From: Tannerella sp.
GTDB lineage: Bacteria; Bacteroidota; Bacteroidia; Bacteroidales; Tannerellaceae
Reading direction: 5' to 3'
Assembly (NCBI GenBank): GCA_031271245.1
Contig: JAISWC010000066.1
Location: 1 to 9,048, forward strand
Length of the DNA stretch: 9,048 nt
Positions 1 through 7,269 of the stretch are shown here, one piece after another (position 1 is the stretch's first letter; the number at the start of each line of letters is the position of its first letter). The position numbers were made by a program, and so were the translations under genes. Under the pieces are notes generated by a model that was not told the DNA's origin, made no database searches, and saw only the letters and a list, made by a program, of their open reading frames with translations.

Positions 1-1
1 C

Positions 2-1060
2 CGGGCAGCCCGCGCCAACCGCCCGCCGAACGGGACTCCGGGAAAGCAGGACTTTTACTGGCGCCAAGACATCTACAAGACCTTCTATTTCCAGCGGGGC
101 ATTCATTCGCTCTATGCCCTGCTGGCAGACAGTTATAAGACCTTCGACTGGCAGGCCGGCGTGCGCGCCGAACACACGCACCGCGTGCTGAAAAGTTCCA
201 AAGAATGGGCCAACCGCACGGTGAACCGCCTGGAACTGTTTCCTTCCGTTCATCTGGGATATACCTTCCCGCACGAACACCGCCTGATGGCGTCGTTCTC
301 TTACCGCACCACCCGTCCGGCGCTGTTCTACATGGAACCGTACATCACCTATCGCGATTACTATTCCGCCGAAATCGGGAATCCGGACATCCGTCCCGAA
401 TACATTTACGTGTACGAGTTGAACTATCACAAGAACATGGGCGGACATTCCATCTCGGCCACGCTGTTTCACCGCAACCGGCGCGACAAAATCGAACGGC
501 TGCGCGTCCCGTATGAAGCCGGCGTAACGCTCGACTCTATGGCCAACGTGGGGAATGACTATTCGACCGGAATGGAGCTGAGTTCCCAGTTGCAGCCGGC
601 ACACTGGTGGAACATCACACTGAACGGCAGCTACTATCATTACAGGGTGGAAAACAAACTGGCCTCGGCCGGCGGCCGCAACGAAACAAGCCGCAACTAC
701 GAACTTATGCTGAACAATGGCCTGTACGCTGGCAAGAATACACGGATACAGCTGGACGGCAACTTCGTGGGACCGTCGGTCACTACGCAGGGACAAACCT
801 CGGCCTTCTGGTACGTCAACCTGTCGGTACGTCAGCAGATGCTGAACCGCAAACTGACCGGTACGCTTGCCTTCCGCGATGTGTTTAACTCCGCACGCTA
901 CGACAGCCGTATCCATACCTCGAACCTGGAATCTTCAACGCAAATCCGCCCTTTCTACCCGTTAGTCTCGCTGACGCTGGCCTATACGTTTAACAATTTC
1001 AAACAGAAAAGCGCCGGAGGTAGAGAAGATCACGATCTGTTCGAAGGAACCAATCATTGA
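2..1060 (+). CDS. TonB-dependent-receptor-like outer membrane beta-barrel protein, C-terminal part (start outside window)
   Basis: The frame is open from the first complete codon at position 2 to the TGA at 1058-1060, giving about 352 residues with no true start. A GTG at 161 is merely an internal valine codon, because the coding pattern continues upstream of it (DFYWRQDIYKTFYFQRG). The sequence has the alternating aromatic/polar strands of an outer membrane barrel and landmarks of the Bacteroidota 'outer membrane protein beta-barrel family' (PF14905-like). These are a SYRTTRPALFYMEPY strand, then GNPDIRPEYIYVYELNY, then SATLFHRNRRDKIERL, and a late FRDVFNSARYDSR segment. In that family an N-terminal carboxypeptidase-regulatory-like domain and a plug normally precede this barrel; they would lie upstream of the window. 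It acts in the outer membrane, and the substrate cannot be told. The last residues after the final strand (LAYTFNNFKQ) form a polar tail of about 20 residues, rather than the usual terminal aromatic residue. The family call is fairly secure; the ligand is unknown. Confidence 0.85.
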   Translation, partial: RAARANRPPNGTPGKQDFYWRQDIYKTFYFQRGIHSLYALLADSYKTFDWQAGVRAEHTHRVLKSSKEWANRTVNRLELFPSVHLGYTFPHEHRLMASFSYRTTRPALFYMEPYITYRDYYSAEIGNPDIRPEYIYVYELNYHKNMGGHSISATLFHRNRRDKIERLRVPYEAGVTLDSMANVGNDYSTGMELSSQLQPAHWWNITLNGSYYHYRVENKLASAGGRNETSRNYELMLNNGLYAGKNTRIQLDGNFVGPSVTTQGQTSAFWYVNLSVRQQMLNRKLTGTLAFRDVFNSARYDSRIHTSNLESSTQIRPFYPLVSLTLAYTFNNFKQKSAGGREDHDLFEGTNH

Positions 1061-1309
1061 ACAGGCAACCGTTCTATACTGCGCGCAGATTGGATATGTT
1101 CCACCTCAACCCCCGCTTTCCTTTACCAGCAAATCTATCCCTCTGCGTATCATATCCCTGAACGGTTCGGCAAATTTCGGATAATCAACTCTTTTGATCC
1201 CTCTTTTATTCCAACAGCCACTCATCCCCTGACTGTAGCTTATCTCCGGTAGGCTACCCGTTAAAATCAGCCTGTCATAACAGGATAAACTAAATCCGGC
1301 TTGGCCGGA
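1054..1309 (-). pseudogene. Decayed N-terminal fragment of an uncharacterised protein, frameshifted
   Basis: On the minus strand the frame from 1309 down to the TGA at 1106-1108 reads as a coherent protein with no other stop. Readable segments are YDRLILTGSLPEISY, then SQGMSGCWNKRGIK, then RVDYPKFAEPFRDMIRRG and LLVKESGG. The stop falls just after a run of five G (plus-strand C run at 1110-1114). Removing one G continues the frame as KESGVEVEHIQSARSIERLPVQ and ends at a TGA at 1054-1056, inside the last codons of the neighbouring barrel gene. No good start codon precedes the YDRL segment; the only ATG in frame (1223-1225) is internal. I recall a widespread family of uncharacterised proteins with an N-terminal 'GIRIFDYPKFAEPLRD'-like motif, sometimes annotated near mobile elements, but I cannot name an accession. 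I read this as a remnant of such a gene that lost its start, most of its C-terminus and one base of frame. The protein-like character is seen in the sequence; the family link is from memory. Confidence 0.5.
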
Positions 1310-1310
1310 T
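1294..1310. repeat. Perfect 7-bp inverted repeat (hairpin)
   Basis: ATCCGGC at 1294-1300 and GCCGGAT at 1304-1310 are exact reverse complements separated by TTG. It lies at the broken upstream edge of the minus-strand remnant and about 37 bp upstream of the promoter element of the next plus-strand gene. There is no T-run on the plus side and only a weak one on the minus side, so it is a poor terminator. It could be an operator, a remnant repeat end or chance. Confidence 0.45.
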
Positions 1311-1346
1311 CATGCGCAAAACTATCCCGCGTGCAGGAAAAACAGT

Positions 1347-1354
1347 TATCTTTG
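1347..1354 (+). promoter_or_regulatory. Bacteroidota -7 promoter element for the 202-residue protein gene
   Basis: TATCTTTG is an exact match to the TAnnTTTG element used by the Bacteroidota primary sigma factor. It ends 24 bp before the ATG at 1379, predicting a short leader of roughly 18 nt. No clear -33 TTG element is visible at the usual distance upstream. This element is also the main reason to prefer the ATG at 1379 over a TTG at 1301, which would lie upstream of the promoter. Confidence 0.5.
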
Positions 1355-1378
1355 TTGTCCATATTAAATGAAACTTTT

Positions 1379-1987
1379 ATGAACTTGCATTTGCGCTGTT
1401 TTTGTCCGCCTGACGAATATCGGGTATTTTCCAAACTGTCGGCAATAATGCTGACCGGCTGGCGTCATGACGTTTCAAAGGGAACGGCCACACGGGAAAA
1501 CCGTCGTATAACCGATTTTCTTTCTTTCTGCAATAAAATGGCAAAAGGATTCGGCACGGTTTCAGACAGGCCGGGAGAGGAAATATGCGCTGACTTTGAA
1601 TGTAGCATGAGCGAATACGAAGCAGCTATTTTTGTCTTCGAACACAGCGCGGTATATTATTCGAAACTGTGTGACAACAGTGATGAACAGGCTGAAACAG
1701 CCATACTTTCCGCGCTGCTGGCAAAACGACTGTATCAGTCTCTCATTTTGCCGGATCTGGAAATACTCATGGAAACGGAAACCGGCATTTATTTCAGAGA
1801 TTTGGGCGGCGATTTGTCTGTTGCTGACAGTGCAGCGCTTATATGCCGGATATTTGCAGACAGCAAACGTATTGTTTATGTAGACACGCAAGAGCAGTGG
1901 GCGGAACTTGTTCACGATGACGGCGTTTTCCTGCATTTCGCTTCCATCACCGACAGTGAAATCAATCAGATCAAAGCAACTATATAA
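1379..1987 (+). CDS. Hypothetical protein, 202 residues, unrecognised
   Basis: From the ATG at 1379 the gene encodes 202 residues and ends with TAA at 1985-1987. I do not recognise the family. The protein has no signal peptide and no membrane-length hydrophobic stretch, so it is probably cytoplasmic. The N-terminus is cysteine- and arginine-rich (MNLHLRCFCPPDEY, then GWRHDVSKG and RENRRITDFLSF). The middle is acidic and helical (ECSMSEYEAAIFVFEHS, then SALLAKRLYQSLIL), and the C-terminal third looks alpha/beta (ADSKRIVYVDTQEQW, HDDGVFLHFASI). A longer reading from TTG 1301 is less likely because the promoter element at 1347-1354 would fall inside it and the TTG lies in a hairpin. The leader has only a weak AATGAAAC ribosome-binding region, which is normal for this phylum. 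The gene is visibly AT-richer than the barrel gene before it and sits between two gene remnants, which points to an acquired accessory gene. No downstream partner is intact. Confidence 0.6.
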   Translation: MNLHLRCFCPPDEYRVFSKLSAIMLTGWRHDVSKGTATRENRRITDFLSFCNKMAKGFGTVSDRPGEEICADFECSMSEYEAAIFVFEHSAVYYSKLCDNSDEQAETAILSALLAKRLYQSLILPDLEILMETETGIYFRDLGGDLSVADSAALICRIFADSKRIVYVDTQEQWAELVHDDGVFLHFASITDSEINQIKATI

Positions 1988-2014
1988 AGATCAAAACACA
2001 TAAAAACAGCATGA

Positions 2015-2280
2015 AATGAAAGCAAGGTAGTATTGGAAGGGTAGTATGCAACGGGTGATTACAGCAGCGAGAGTGAGATAGATTTGGCGCTTGTGTGCCC
2101 GACCATCAGTGTTCGTTTGATACCGACGTCAAGCTGATGACATTGCGGCGAGGCGAAGACCTGGCCTCCATCATCGCCCGCCAGCGTCACGAAGACATCG
2201 AAGCGCAGCAAAGCGAAGCCCAACGCCTCCGCCGGGAAGTGGAACAACTCCGGGCCGAAAAGCGCAAATACGCAGCATAA
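2015..2280 (+). pseudogene. Broken minimal nucleotidyltransferase (MNT)-like gene with a coiled-coil tail
   Basis: Reading from 2015, the frame gives KVVLEG, a TAG at 2042-2044, then YATGDYSSESEIDLALVCPT. This closely follows the signature of pol-beta-type nucleotidyltransferases, LFGSYARGD...SDIDLALV, in which the two Asp of the D-x-D motif bind metal. Here the signature's Phe-Gly-Ser is damaged (Glu-Gly-stop) and the metal motif reads EID. At about 2100-2113 the sense passes to another frame, giving SFDTDVKLMTLRRGEDLASI, which fits the segment after the metal motif in related proteins. That second frame is open on its own from a GTG at 2095 (ATG at 2137) to the TAA at 2278-2280, and ends in a charged helix (EAQRLRREVEQLRAEKRKYAA). 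So there is at least one in-frame stop and one frameshift. A short expressed protein from 2095 or 2137 cannot be excluded. Such domains often act as antitoxins or small nucleotidyltransferases; function here is presumably lost. Confidence 0.5.
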
Positions 2281-2313
2281 AGGGAGCTATTCATTTAGCT
2301 CCCTTTTGTTTTT
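2279..2313 (+). terminator. Rho-independent terminator
   Basis: AAAGGGAGCTA at 2279-2289 pairs perfectly with TAGCTCCCTTT at 2296-2306, an 11-bp stem with a 6-nt loop, followed by TGTTTTT at 2307-2313. It begins inside the TAA of the preceding reading frame. The stem is symmetric and could also slow transcripts coming from the minus-strand operon, though the T-tract is poor in that direction. Confidence 0.85.
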
Positions 2314-2347
2314 CCCAAAGCAACTTGAGTATTCATGCAGTAAATAT

Positions 2348-2362
2348 CCGGCAATTTACCGG
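2348..2362 (-). terminator. Weak hairpin downstream of the barrel gene
   Basis: CCGG at 2348-2351 and CCGG at 2359-2362, with AA/TT inside and one mismatch, form a small hairpin 9 bp beyond the stop codon of the minus-strand barrel gene. On the minus strand it is followed by ATATTTACTG, not a proper T-run. It may end the operon together with the larger stem at 2279-2306; this is inference. Confidence 0.25.
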
Positions 2363-2371
2363 TTTGTCCTT

Positions 2372-4165
2372 TCAGAAATTGATATTGATTCCCGCCATGG
2401 CGTTAAAACTCTGCATCGGATAGCCATACCACAGTTCCTGTTTCTGAAACAGCAGGTTGTTCAGTTTGGCATACACGCCGAACGTGTCGTTGAAATTCCA
2501 TGAGGCTGTCAGGTTCAGGTCGTTGAGGTTGTTCAAGCCCGCGATTTCACCGTAAAGCCAGGTACAGCGGTTGGCGCCCAGGTAATAGTCCAGCGCCAGC
2601 GTCAGCGGCTGAACGGGTTTGACGGTGAGGCCGGCATTAATTTCCACTTCCGGGAAACCAAAGGGCAACATTTCTTCCAGCCGTGGCCCGAACGTCCGGG
2701 TGTCGTTGTCGCCACTGCTGCTGAAAGAGGCGTTGTGATAAACGCCCTTAAGCGATACGTCCACCTGTCCGCGGTACGAATATTTCAGCATCGCGCCGAC
2801 GTCAAAGACGGCCGCGTCGGGCTGGAGGGCGGTGCTGTAATTGCCGAACTCGGACAGGTCGTTACGGTAGGGCACAAAGAATACGGCGTTTTCGATGATT
2901 TTGTATCCGGCGAACACACTCAGCCAGAAGTCGCGCGTGACGCCGCTCCGGATGCCTGCCGTTGCGTCCAGCCAGGTGCGCGAGGGTAGCGTCGCACTGA
3001 AATAATCTATGTAGCGGTTCCGGTGCGCCAGTCCGGCGGCGTCGTTCGAGCCGATTTCGCCGCCGGCGTTCACGTAGAAGACCGTCCGGTTGGCGATTTG
3101 CATTTCCGCCGCGATGTTGGGCGAAACGAACAGGCGCGACGAATCGCCGGTAATCAGCATGACATTTGCACCCAGTTTCACGTGCCACGTCTCGCCGTCG
3201 ATGCGGTAATAGGGCGTGAGCGTCGTTTCCAGGTAATTGCGGTATCCGAGCGAATCCACGCGGATAAACGGATAGACGTAATTGAAATAGTTGAGCCGGG
3301 CAGTGAGGCCTGCACGCTGTTCCTTTTCTCCGAGACGGACGTTCAGGTCAAGCAGTCCCGTTATGCGGTCTTCGCTGAGGCCCTTTACCTCTTTCGTCCG
3401 CCCGTATTTTTGGGAGAAATGTGTCCAATCGATGTCTGCGGTGTAACCGATTTTGGCGTTTCTGTTCGAGCGGATACCCGCATAGCCGCGCACGGTCTGG
3501 TTGGCCTGCCGGTCGGTACGGTTTGCCAGGCTGTCGAGGCCATGCCACACGGAAGATGCCATCTGCGAGGAGGTGAGCAGCGGCCAGCCGTAATAGTTGA
3601 AAGCCGTGTAGCCATACTCCGCTCCGAGACGCAGGACGCTGCCCGTGAACTGATGACGGAACCCGAGGCCGGCCAGATTGTCGTTCAATACGGCTTTCTG
3701 TTTGCCTTCCTGCGGGTAGGCGGGATATTGGTTCAGGTATTCGACCTCGCCGTTCGTGGAACGATGGGAGAGGTAGAGGTTCAGCAGGTCCTTGCCGGTA
3801 TCGAGGATGTGATATCCCGCGTCGCCGTTCAGGTTCATGAACATCCCGCCGCCGAAATGGAAATAGCCGCGGCGTTTGTTGTACGGGATTTCCGTCAGGA
3901 TGCTGCCGGACGGCAGGACGGTAAAATCTTTCTCCGGGTCGGCCGGGACGGTGAACGGCGAATAGTCTATCGACCGTCTGGTCACTTCCGGGTCTTTCAC
4001 TTCGGGCAGCCGGTTCACTTTACTGGCGTCCTGTACGGTCGGGTCATATTCGCGTTCCAGCGTCATTTCCCGGTTCAGCCGGCTGTCCGGTTCCTGCGCT
4101 TCGACGGAAAGTGAAACGCCCGACAACACGACGATCGTCAATATCTGTATTTTGTTTGCTTTCAT
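2372..4165 (-). CDS. Outer membrane beta-barrel protein without a TonB plug, partner of the upstream TPR protein
   Basis: The gene encodes 597 residues. Residues 1-23 are a signal peptide (MKANKIQILTIVVLSGVSLS, cleavage likely after VEA). Residues 24-97 form a charged, proline-containing periplasmic segment (REMTLEREYDPTVQDASK, then FTVLPSGSIL). From about residue 98 (YNKRRGYFHFGGGM) to the end the protein is a run of amphipathic strands. It ends MAGININF, and this terminal Phe is the classical outer-membrane barrel signal. There is no plug domain and no room for one, so although relatives are often labelled 'TonB-dependent receptor', energised TonB uptake is doubtful. I recall similar proteins in Bacteroidales with the same LNREMTLEREYDP start; their function is unassigned to my knowledge. 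The start is supported by an AAAGGA ribosome-binding site 3 bases before the ATG. The site overlaps the stop of the TPR gene 7 bp upstream, so the two are co-transcribed and probably translationally linked. Position in the outer membrane is well supported; substrate is unknown. Confidence 0.85.
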   Translation of the reverse strand: MKANKIQILTIVVLSGVSLSVEAQEPDSRLNREMTLEREYDPTVQDASKVNRLPEVKDPEVTRRSIDYSPFTVPADPEKDFTVLPSGSILTEIPYNKRRGYFHFGGGMFMNLNGDAGYHILDTGKDLLNLYLSHRSTNGEVEYLNQYPAYPQEGKQKAVLNDNLAGLGFRHQFTGSVLRLGAEYGYTAFNYYGWPLLTSSQMASSVWHGLDSLANRTDRQANQTVRGYAGIRSNRNAKIGYTADIDWTHFSQKYGRTKEVKGLSEDRITGLLDLNVRLGEKEQRAGLTARLNYFNYVYPFIRVDSLGYRNYLETTLTPYYRIDGETWHVKLGANVMLITGDSSRLFVSPNIAAEMQIANRTVFYVNAGGEIGSNDAAGLAHRNRYIDYFSATLPSRTWLDATAGIRSGVTRDFWLSVFAGYKIIENAVFFVPYRNDLSEFGNYSTALQPDAAVFDVGAMLKYSYRGQVDVSLKGVYHNASFSSSGDNDTRTFGPRLEEMLPFGFPEVEINAGLTVKPVQPLTLALDYYLGANRCTWLYGEIAGLNNLNDLNLTASWNFNDTFGVYAKLNNLLFQKQELWYGYPMQSFNAMAGININF

Positions 4166-4172
4166 TGTCCTT

Positions 4173-7172
4173 TTACTGTTTTAGTTTCCCCAATCGCTGT
4201 TCGATCATGCCGGCAATGTCGTCTTTGCCCTTGTAGTTTTTTTGCAGACTCGTCAGGTACTGGCGCGCTTGGAAGTCGTCTCCCTTGCGAATGTACACGT
4301 CGGCCTGCAGAATGAATGCCCGCGCCAGCCAGTACTGGTGGGGAGTTCCCTTGCTGATGAAGTCGGCGAGTTCCTTTTCGGCTTTGTCGGTTTCGTTGCG
4401 GTCGAAGTAGGACTGCGCCAGCAGATACCTGGCTTCCGCGCCGTATACCGTCCGCGTGTTTTTACTCAAGACGGCCAGATCGGCTTCGGCCTTCTGCTTT
4501 TCGTTCAGTGCGATGTACGACTTGGCACGCAGGTAGCGCGCTTCTGTTTCAATTTCGGGAGAGAGTTTGGCACTTTTCAGCAGTTCCGTGGCCGCCTGGA
4601 GCGCTTCCGCCTGCTGGCCGGTAAACTGTGCGCAACGCATCACGCCGAGTTTTGCCGCGTCGCGATTCTCGACGGATTCGGCAATCTCCTGCAACTGCCT
4701 GAAACTTTTTATCGCCGCTGCGTAGTCTTTCTCCAGATATTCGATTTCTGCCTTGCGCGCCAGGGCATCTTCGCGGAAGTTCGTCTCTCCGCCGGCCAGC
4801 ACCGTTTCATAGCGTTGCAGGGCTTCCGGATATTCCTTCTGCGAAAAGGCGATCTGCGCCAGGTAATAATTGGCGTTTGCACTGAACGCGCCGTGCGGGA
4901 AGTCGTTCAGGTAATTCCGCAAACTCCTGTGGGCGCCTGCATTGTCGCCCCGCATGAACAGTTTCTCGGCCGCAAAGTACGTCAGCGAATCCTGTTCGCT
5001 GATCTCCAGCTGCACGTCGCCGCCGAGGGAGTTGACGTAGGCCGCATACGATGCTACGTCATTCATGTCGACATAGACCGATTTCAGGTCCTGGAGGGCG
5101 ATTTTGGCCTCCTCGCTGCCCGGGTAGCGCGCGATGACTTTTTTGTACTCGTCTAATGCCATCTCCGGCCGGTTGCTGTTGAAATAAAGCAACCCCAGCT
5201 GCAGACCGGCTTTGCGTGCCAGCGTGCCCTGCGGATAATGCGCAATCAGTTGATGAAATGCTTCCGCCGCTTTCTCGGAGTTTTCCAGCAGGACATACGA
5301 ATGTCCCTTTTCAAACAGGGCATCATCGGCGTAAGGCGATTCCGGAAAATCGCGAATCAGCCGGTCCATCATGACGATTTTTCCCAGGTAGTCTTTTTGC
5401 AGTCCAAGCACAAATCCTCTCTGATAAAGGGCGTAGTCGCCGGACGAGGGTTGCAGGGAAGCTGCTTTCGAATAGCTTTCTTCCGCCGCGGCAAACTGCC
5501 GGTGGTAGAACTGACAGTCGCCAATCCGGTTGTAAGCGTCGGCATACGAAGCCGCGGAAACGTTCTTTTCCAGATCGGCATACTGCCGGAAAGCCGGGAG
5601 CGCCGATTCGTATCGATGCTGTTTGAAGTAACTGTATCCCAGGCCGTAGTATGCCAGCGCATACGTCTCGTCCGAACGGTCGTGGGCGTTGTTCAGGTAG
5701 GAGCGGAAGTCGGACGCCGCCCTGTCAAACTCGTTCAGCCGGTAGTAGGACTCGCCCCTCCAGAAATAGGAATGGCCGTATGCGTCCGCATCCTGCCTGT
5801 TCATGGCAATGGCGCGGTCGAAATAGTCGATGGCCTGTTCCGGTTCCTGAGCGGTATAGGCCTGCGTCCCCAGCTGGAAGAGCACGTTCTGGCGGGCGGC
5901 CTGTATTTTTGCGCTCGGATGGCGGATTTTATCCATCGAAGCCAGTGCCGACTCGTAGTTTTTGGTTGTCAGGTAAACCTCCACCAGATGGTCGTTTACC
6001 TTGTCGGCGTAACGGGATTCGGGGAAATCATTCAGGAAGTCTTCGAAAATCTTCACCGATTCGCCGAAGCCGGAAAACGATGTTTCGTGAATCAGCAGGG
6101 CGTAGTTATAGAGGGCTGTTTCCTGTACCTGTTTGTCGTAGGTTGTGGTTGCCGCCCATTCAAAAGCCATGCGGGCATTGTTTTTGTCGTCCATGTTCAG
6201 GTAACATTGTCCGAGATACAGAAACGCATTCTGGGTCAGTGCATCCTGCTCCTTGATGGTTTCCGAGAATGCCCGGACGGCCTTTTTGTAATCCTTTTTG
6301 TTGTAATGACACACGCCCAGCAGATAGAGGTCGCCCCGCATGGGCGCCCCGGCCGATTCCGCATATTGACTCAGCAGGGCAAGCGCCCTGTCCTGGTCGC
6401 CCTGATGATAATACGCATTTCCCAGTATCCGGTATATTTCGGTATTGTTGCTGCTGTTCGGATAGGTGTCCAGCAGTTCCTCGCCGCCGGCGATCGCCTT
6501 GCCGTACTGATTTTGCAGGAATTGAATCTGGGTAATGTAATACAGGCTCTGTTCGCGGTAGAGCGGACGGTTCTTCAATTCGGTAAATTCGCTCAGGGCC
6601 TCCCTGTAGTTTCCCTGTGCATAGTCAATGTAAGCCAGGTAATAGGAAGCCGCTTCGCGGTAAGTTTTCCCCGTTTGCCGGAGACGGAGGAAATGCGGTT
6701 GAGCGGCTTTCAGGTTGTCCAACTGCAGGAGCGAATACACCATCCGGAAAAGGTAAACCTCGCTCTGCGCCGGACTGAGCCGGTCTGCATCCGACTCGTT
6801 CAGCCAGTAGAGCGCCGTTTGCCAGGCGTCTTCGGCAAAATGAACGGAACCGAGCAGGAAACAGATTTCGTTGCGGTGGCGCGTGTCCGGATACGTCTCC
6901 AGATAGTGTTCCAGCACCTTGCCGGCGTCTTTGTGTCCCTGCTCGAAGGCAATGAACGCCAGCATATAGTCCGCTTCCTGTATCAAATCCCGGTCGGCGG
7001 ACTGTTCCCTGTAAGCCTCGAGCTTGTCGGCGCAACCGGGATAGTTCTTCAAGTCAAAAAATTCCTTCCCTTCCAGAAACAGCCGCTCGGGCGACTCAAA
7101 CTGCCGGGAACGCTGTCCGAACGTCCAATGGCATCCCAGCGTCAGACATAACAAAACAAGTATTTTCTTCAT
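4173..7172 (-). CDS. Large exported tetratricopeptide-repeat (TPR) protein
   Basis: The gene encodes 999 residues. Residues 1-19 (MKKILVLLCLTLGCHWTFG) are a signal peptide, with cleavage likely before QRSRQF. The LGC at residues 12-14 makes a lipoprotein conceivable, but the lipobox is imperfect. Almost all the rest is helical TPR and YbgF-like repeats of about 34-38 residues, rich in A-x-x-x-Y, F-P-x-S and ALxxY signatures. Examples are AIAGGEELLDTYPNSSNN, AAEAFHQLIAHYPQGTL and ALDEYKKVIARYPGSEEA. The repeats run from about residue 27 to the C-terminus (LTSLQKNYKGKDD...RLGKLKQ), with no catalytic domain. Such solenoids bind other proteins. Being exported and 7 bp upstream of an outer membrane barrel gene, it most likely works in the periplasm or at the inner leaflet of the outer membrane as that barrel's partner. 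No strong ribosome-binding site precedes the ATG. It has no clear promoter of its own and may be read through from the ROK gene. Cargo or partner identity is not visible. Confidence 0.9.
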   Translation of the reverse strand: MKKILVLLCLTLGCHWTFGQRSRQFESPERLFLEGKEFFDLKNYPGCADKLEAYREQSADRDLIQEADYMLAFIAFEQGHKDAGKVLEHYLETYPDTRHRNEICFLLGSVHFAEDAWQTALYWLNESDADRLSPAQSEVYLFRMVYSLLQLDNLKAAQPHFLRLRQTGKTYREAASYYLAYIDYAQGNYREALSEFTELKNRPLYREQSLYYITQIQFLQNQYGKAIAGGEELLDTYPNSSNNTEIYRILGNAYYHQGDQDRALALLSQYAESAGAPMRGDLYLLGVCHYNKKDYKKAVRAFSETIKEQDALTQNAFLYLGQCYLNMDDKNNARMAFEWAATTTYDKQVQETALYNYALLIHETSFSGFGESVKIFEDFLNDFPESRYADKVNDHLVEVYLTTKNYESALASMDKIRHPSAKIQAARQNVLFQLGTQAYTAQEPEQAIDYFDRAIAMNRQDADAYGHSYFWRGESYYRLNEFDRAASDFRSYLNNAHDRSDETYALAYYGLGYSYFKQHRYESALPAFRQYADLEKNVSAASYADAYNRIGDCQFYHRQFAAAEESYSKAASLQPSSGDYALYQRGFVLGLQKDYLGKIVMMDRLIRDFPESPYADDALFEKGHSYVLLENSEKAAEAFHQLIAHYPQGTLARKAGLQLGLLYFNSNRPEMALDEYKKVIARYPGSEEAKIALQDLKSVYVDMNDVASYAAYVNSLGGDVQLEISEQDSLTYFAAEKLFMRGDNAGAHRSLRNYLNDFPHGAFSANANYYLAQIAFSQKEYPEALQRYETVLAGGETNFREDALARKAEIEYLEKDYAAAIKSFRQLQEIAESVENRDAAKLGVMRCAQFTGQQAEALQAATELLKSAKLSPEIETEARYLRAKSYIALNEKQKAEADLAVLSKNTRTVYGAEARYLLAQSYFDRNETDKAEKELADFISKGTPHQYWLARAFILQADVYIRKGDDFQARQYLTSLQKNYKGKDDIAGMIEQRLGKLKQ

Positions 7173-7190
7173 ATCACTGCCAAATTTGAC

Positions 7191-7224
7191 CTCTCCCCCG
7201 GCCCCTCCCCTGTGGGGAGGAGAG
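7191..7224. repeat. GC-rich intergenic palindrome (REP-like)
   Basis: CCTCCCC at 7204-7210 pairs exactly with GGGGAGG at 7214-7220 around a TGT loop, and flanking CTCTCC and GAGAG extend the symmetry. It sits in the 88-bp gap between the ROK gene and the TPR gene. From memory, CCTCCCC-GGGGAGG palindromes of this type recur in intergenic spaces of many Bacteroidota genomes; copy number cannot be seen here. With no T-run on either side it is a poor terminator but could pause transcription or protect mRNA between the two genes. Confidence 0.6.
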
Positions 7225-7246
7225 CGGAACGACGGTCACTTTTCTT

Positions 7247-7269
7247 TTAATCACTAACCATTAATCACT
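7247..7269. repeat. Short direct repeat overlapping the ROK stop codon
   Basis: TTAATCACT occurs at 7247-7255 and again at 7261-7269, a 14-bp period. The second copy supplies the last codons (Ser-Asp-stop) of the minus-strand ROK gene. Downstream slippage or a small duplication is a simple explanation. Confidence 0.5.

Noticed and set aside
1301..1378. An upstream TTG start that would add 26 residues to the 202-residue protein.
   Set aside because: The TTG lies in the loop of an inverted repeat, the extension overlaps the minus-strand remnant, and the exact promoter element at 1347-1354 would be inside the gene. ATG 1379 fits better.
1379..2280. A HEPN/MNT toxin-antitoxin pair formed by the 202-residue protein and the nucleotidyltransferase remnant.
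   Set aside because: The 202-residue protein shows no R-x(4-6)-H HEPN motif, and the nucleotidyltransferase is broken, so the pairing cannot be supported.
3023..7151. Very long open frames on the plus strand opposite the TPR and barrel genes (for example 3023-4114, 4242-5156 and 5238-7151).
   Set aside because: They mirror the codon bias of the minus-strand genes, have no start signals, and their translations look compositionally odd without domain motifs. The minus-strand products have signal peptides and clear repeats.
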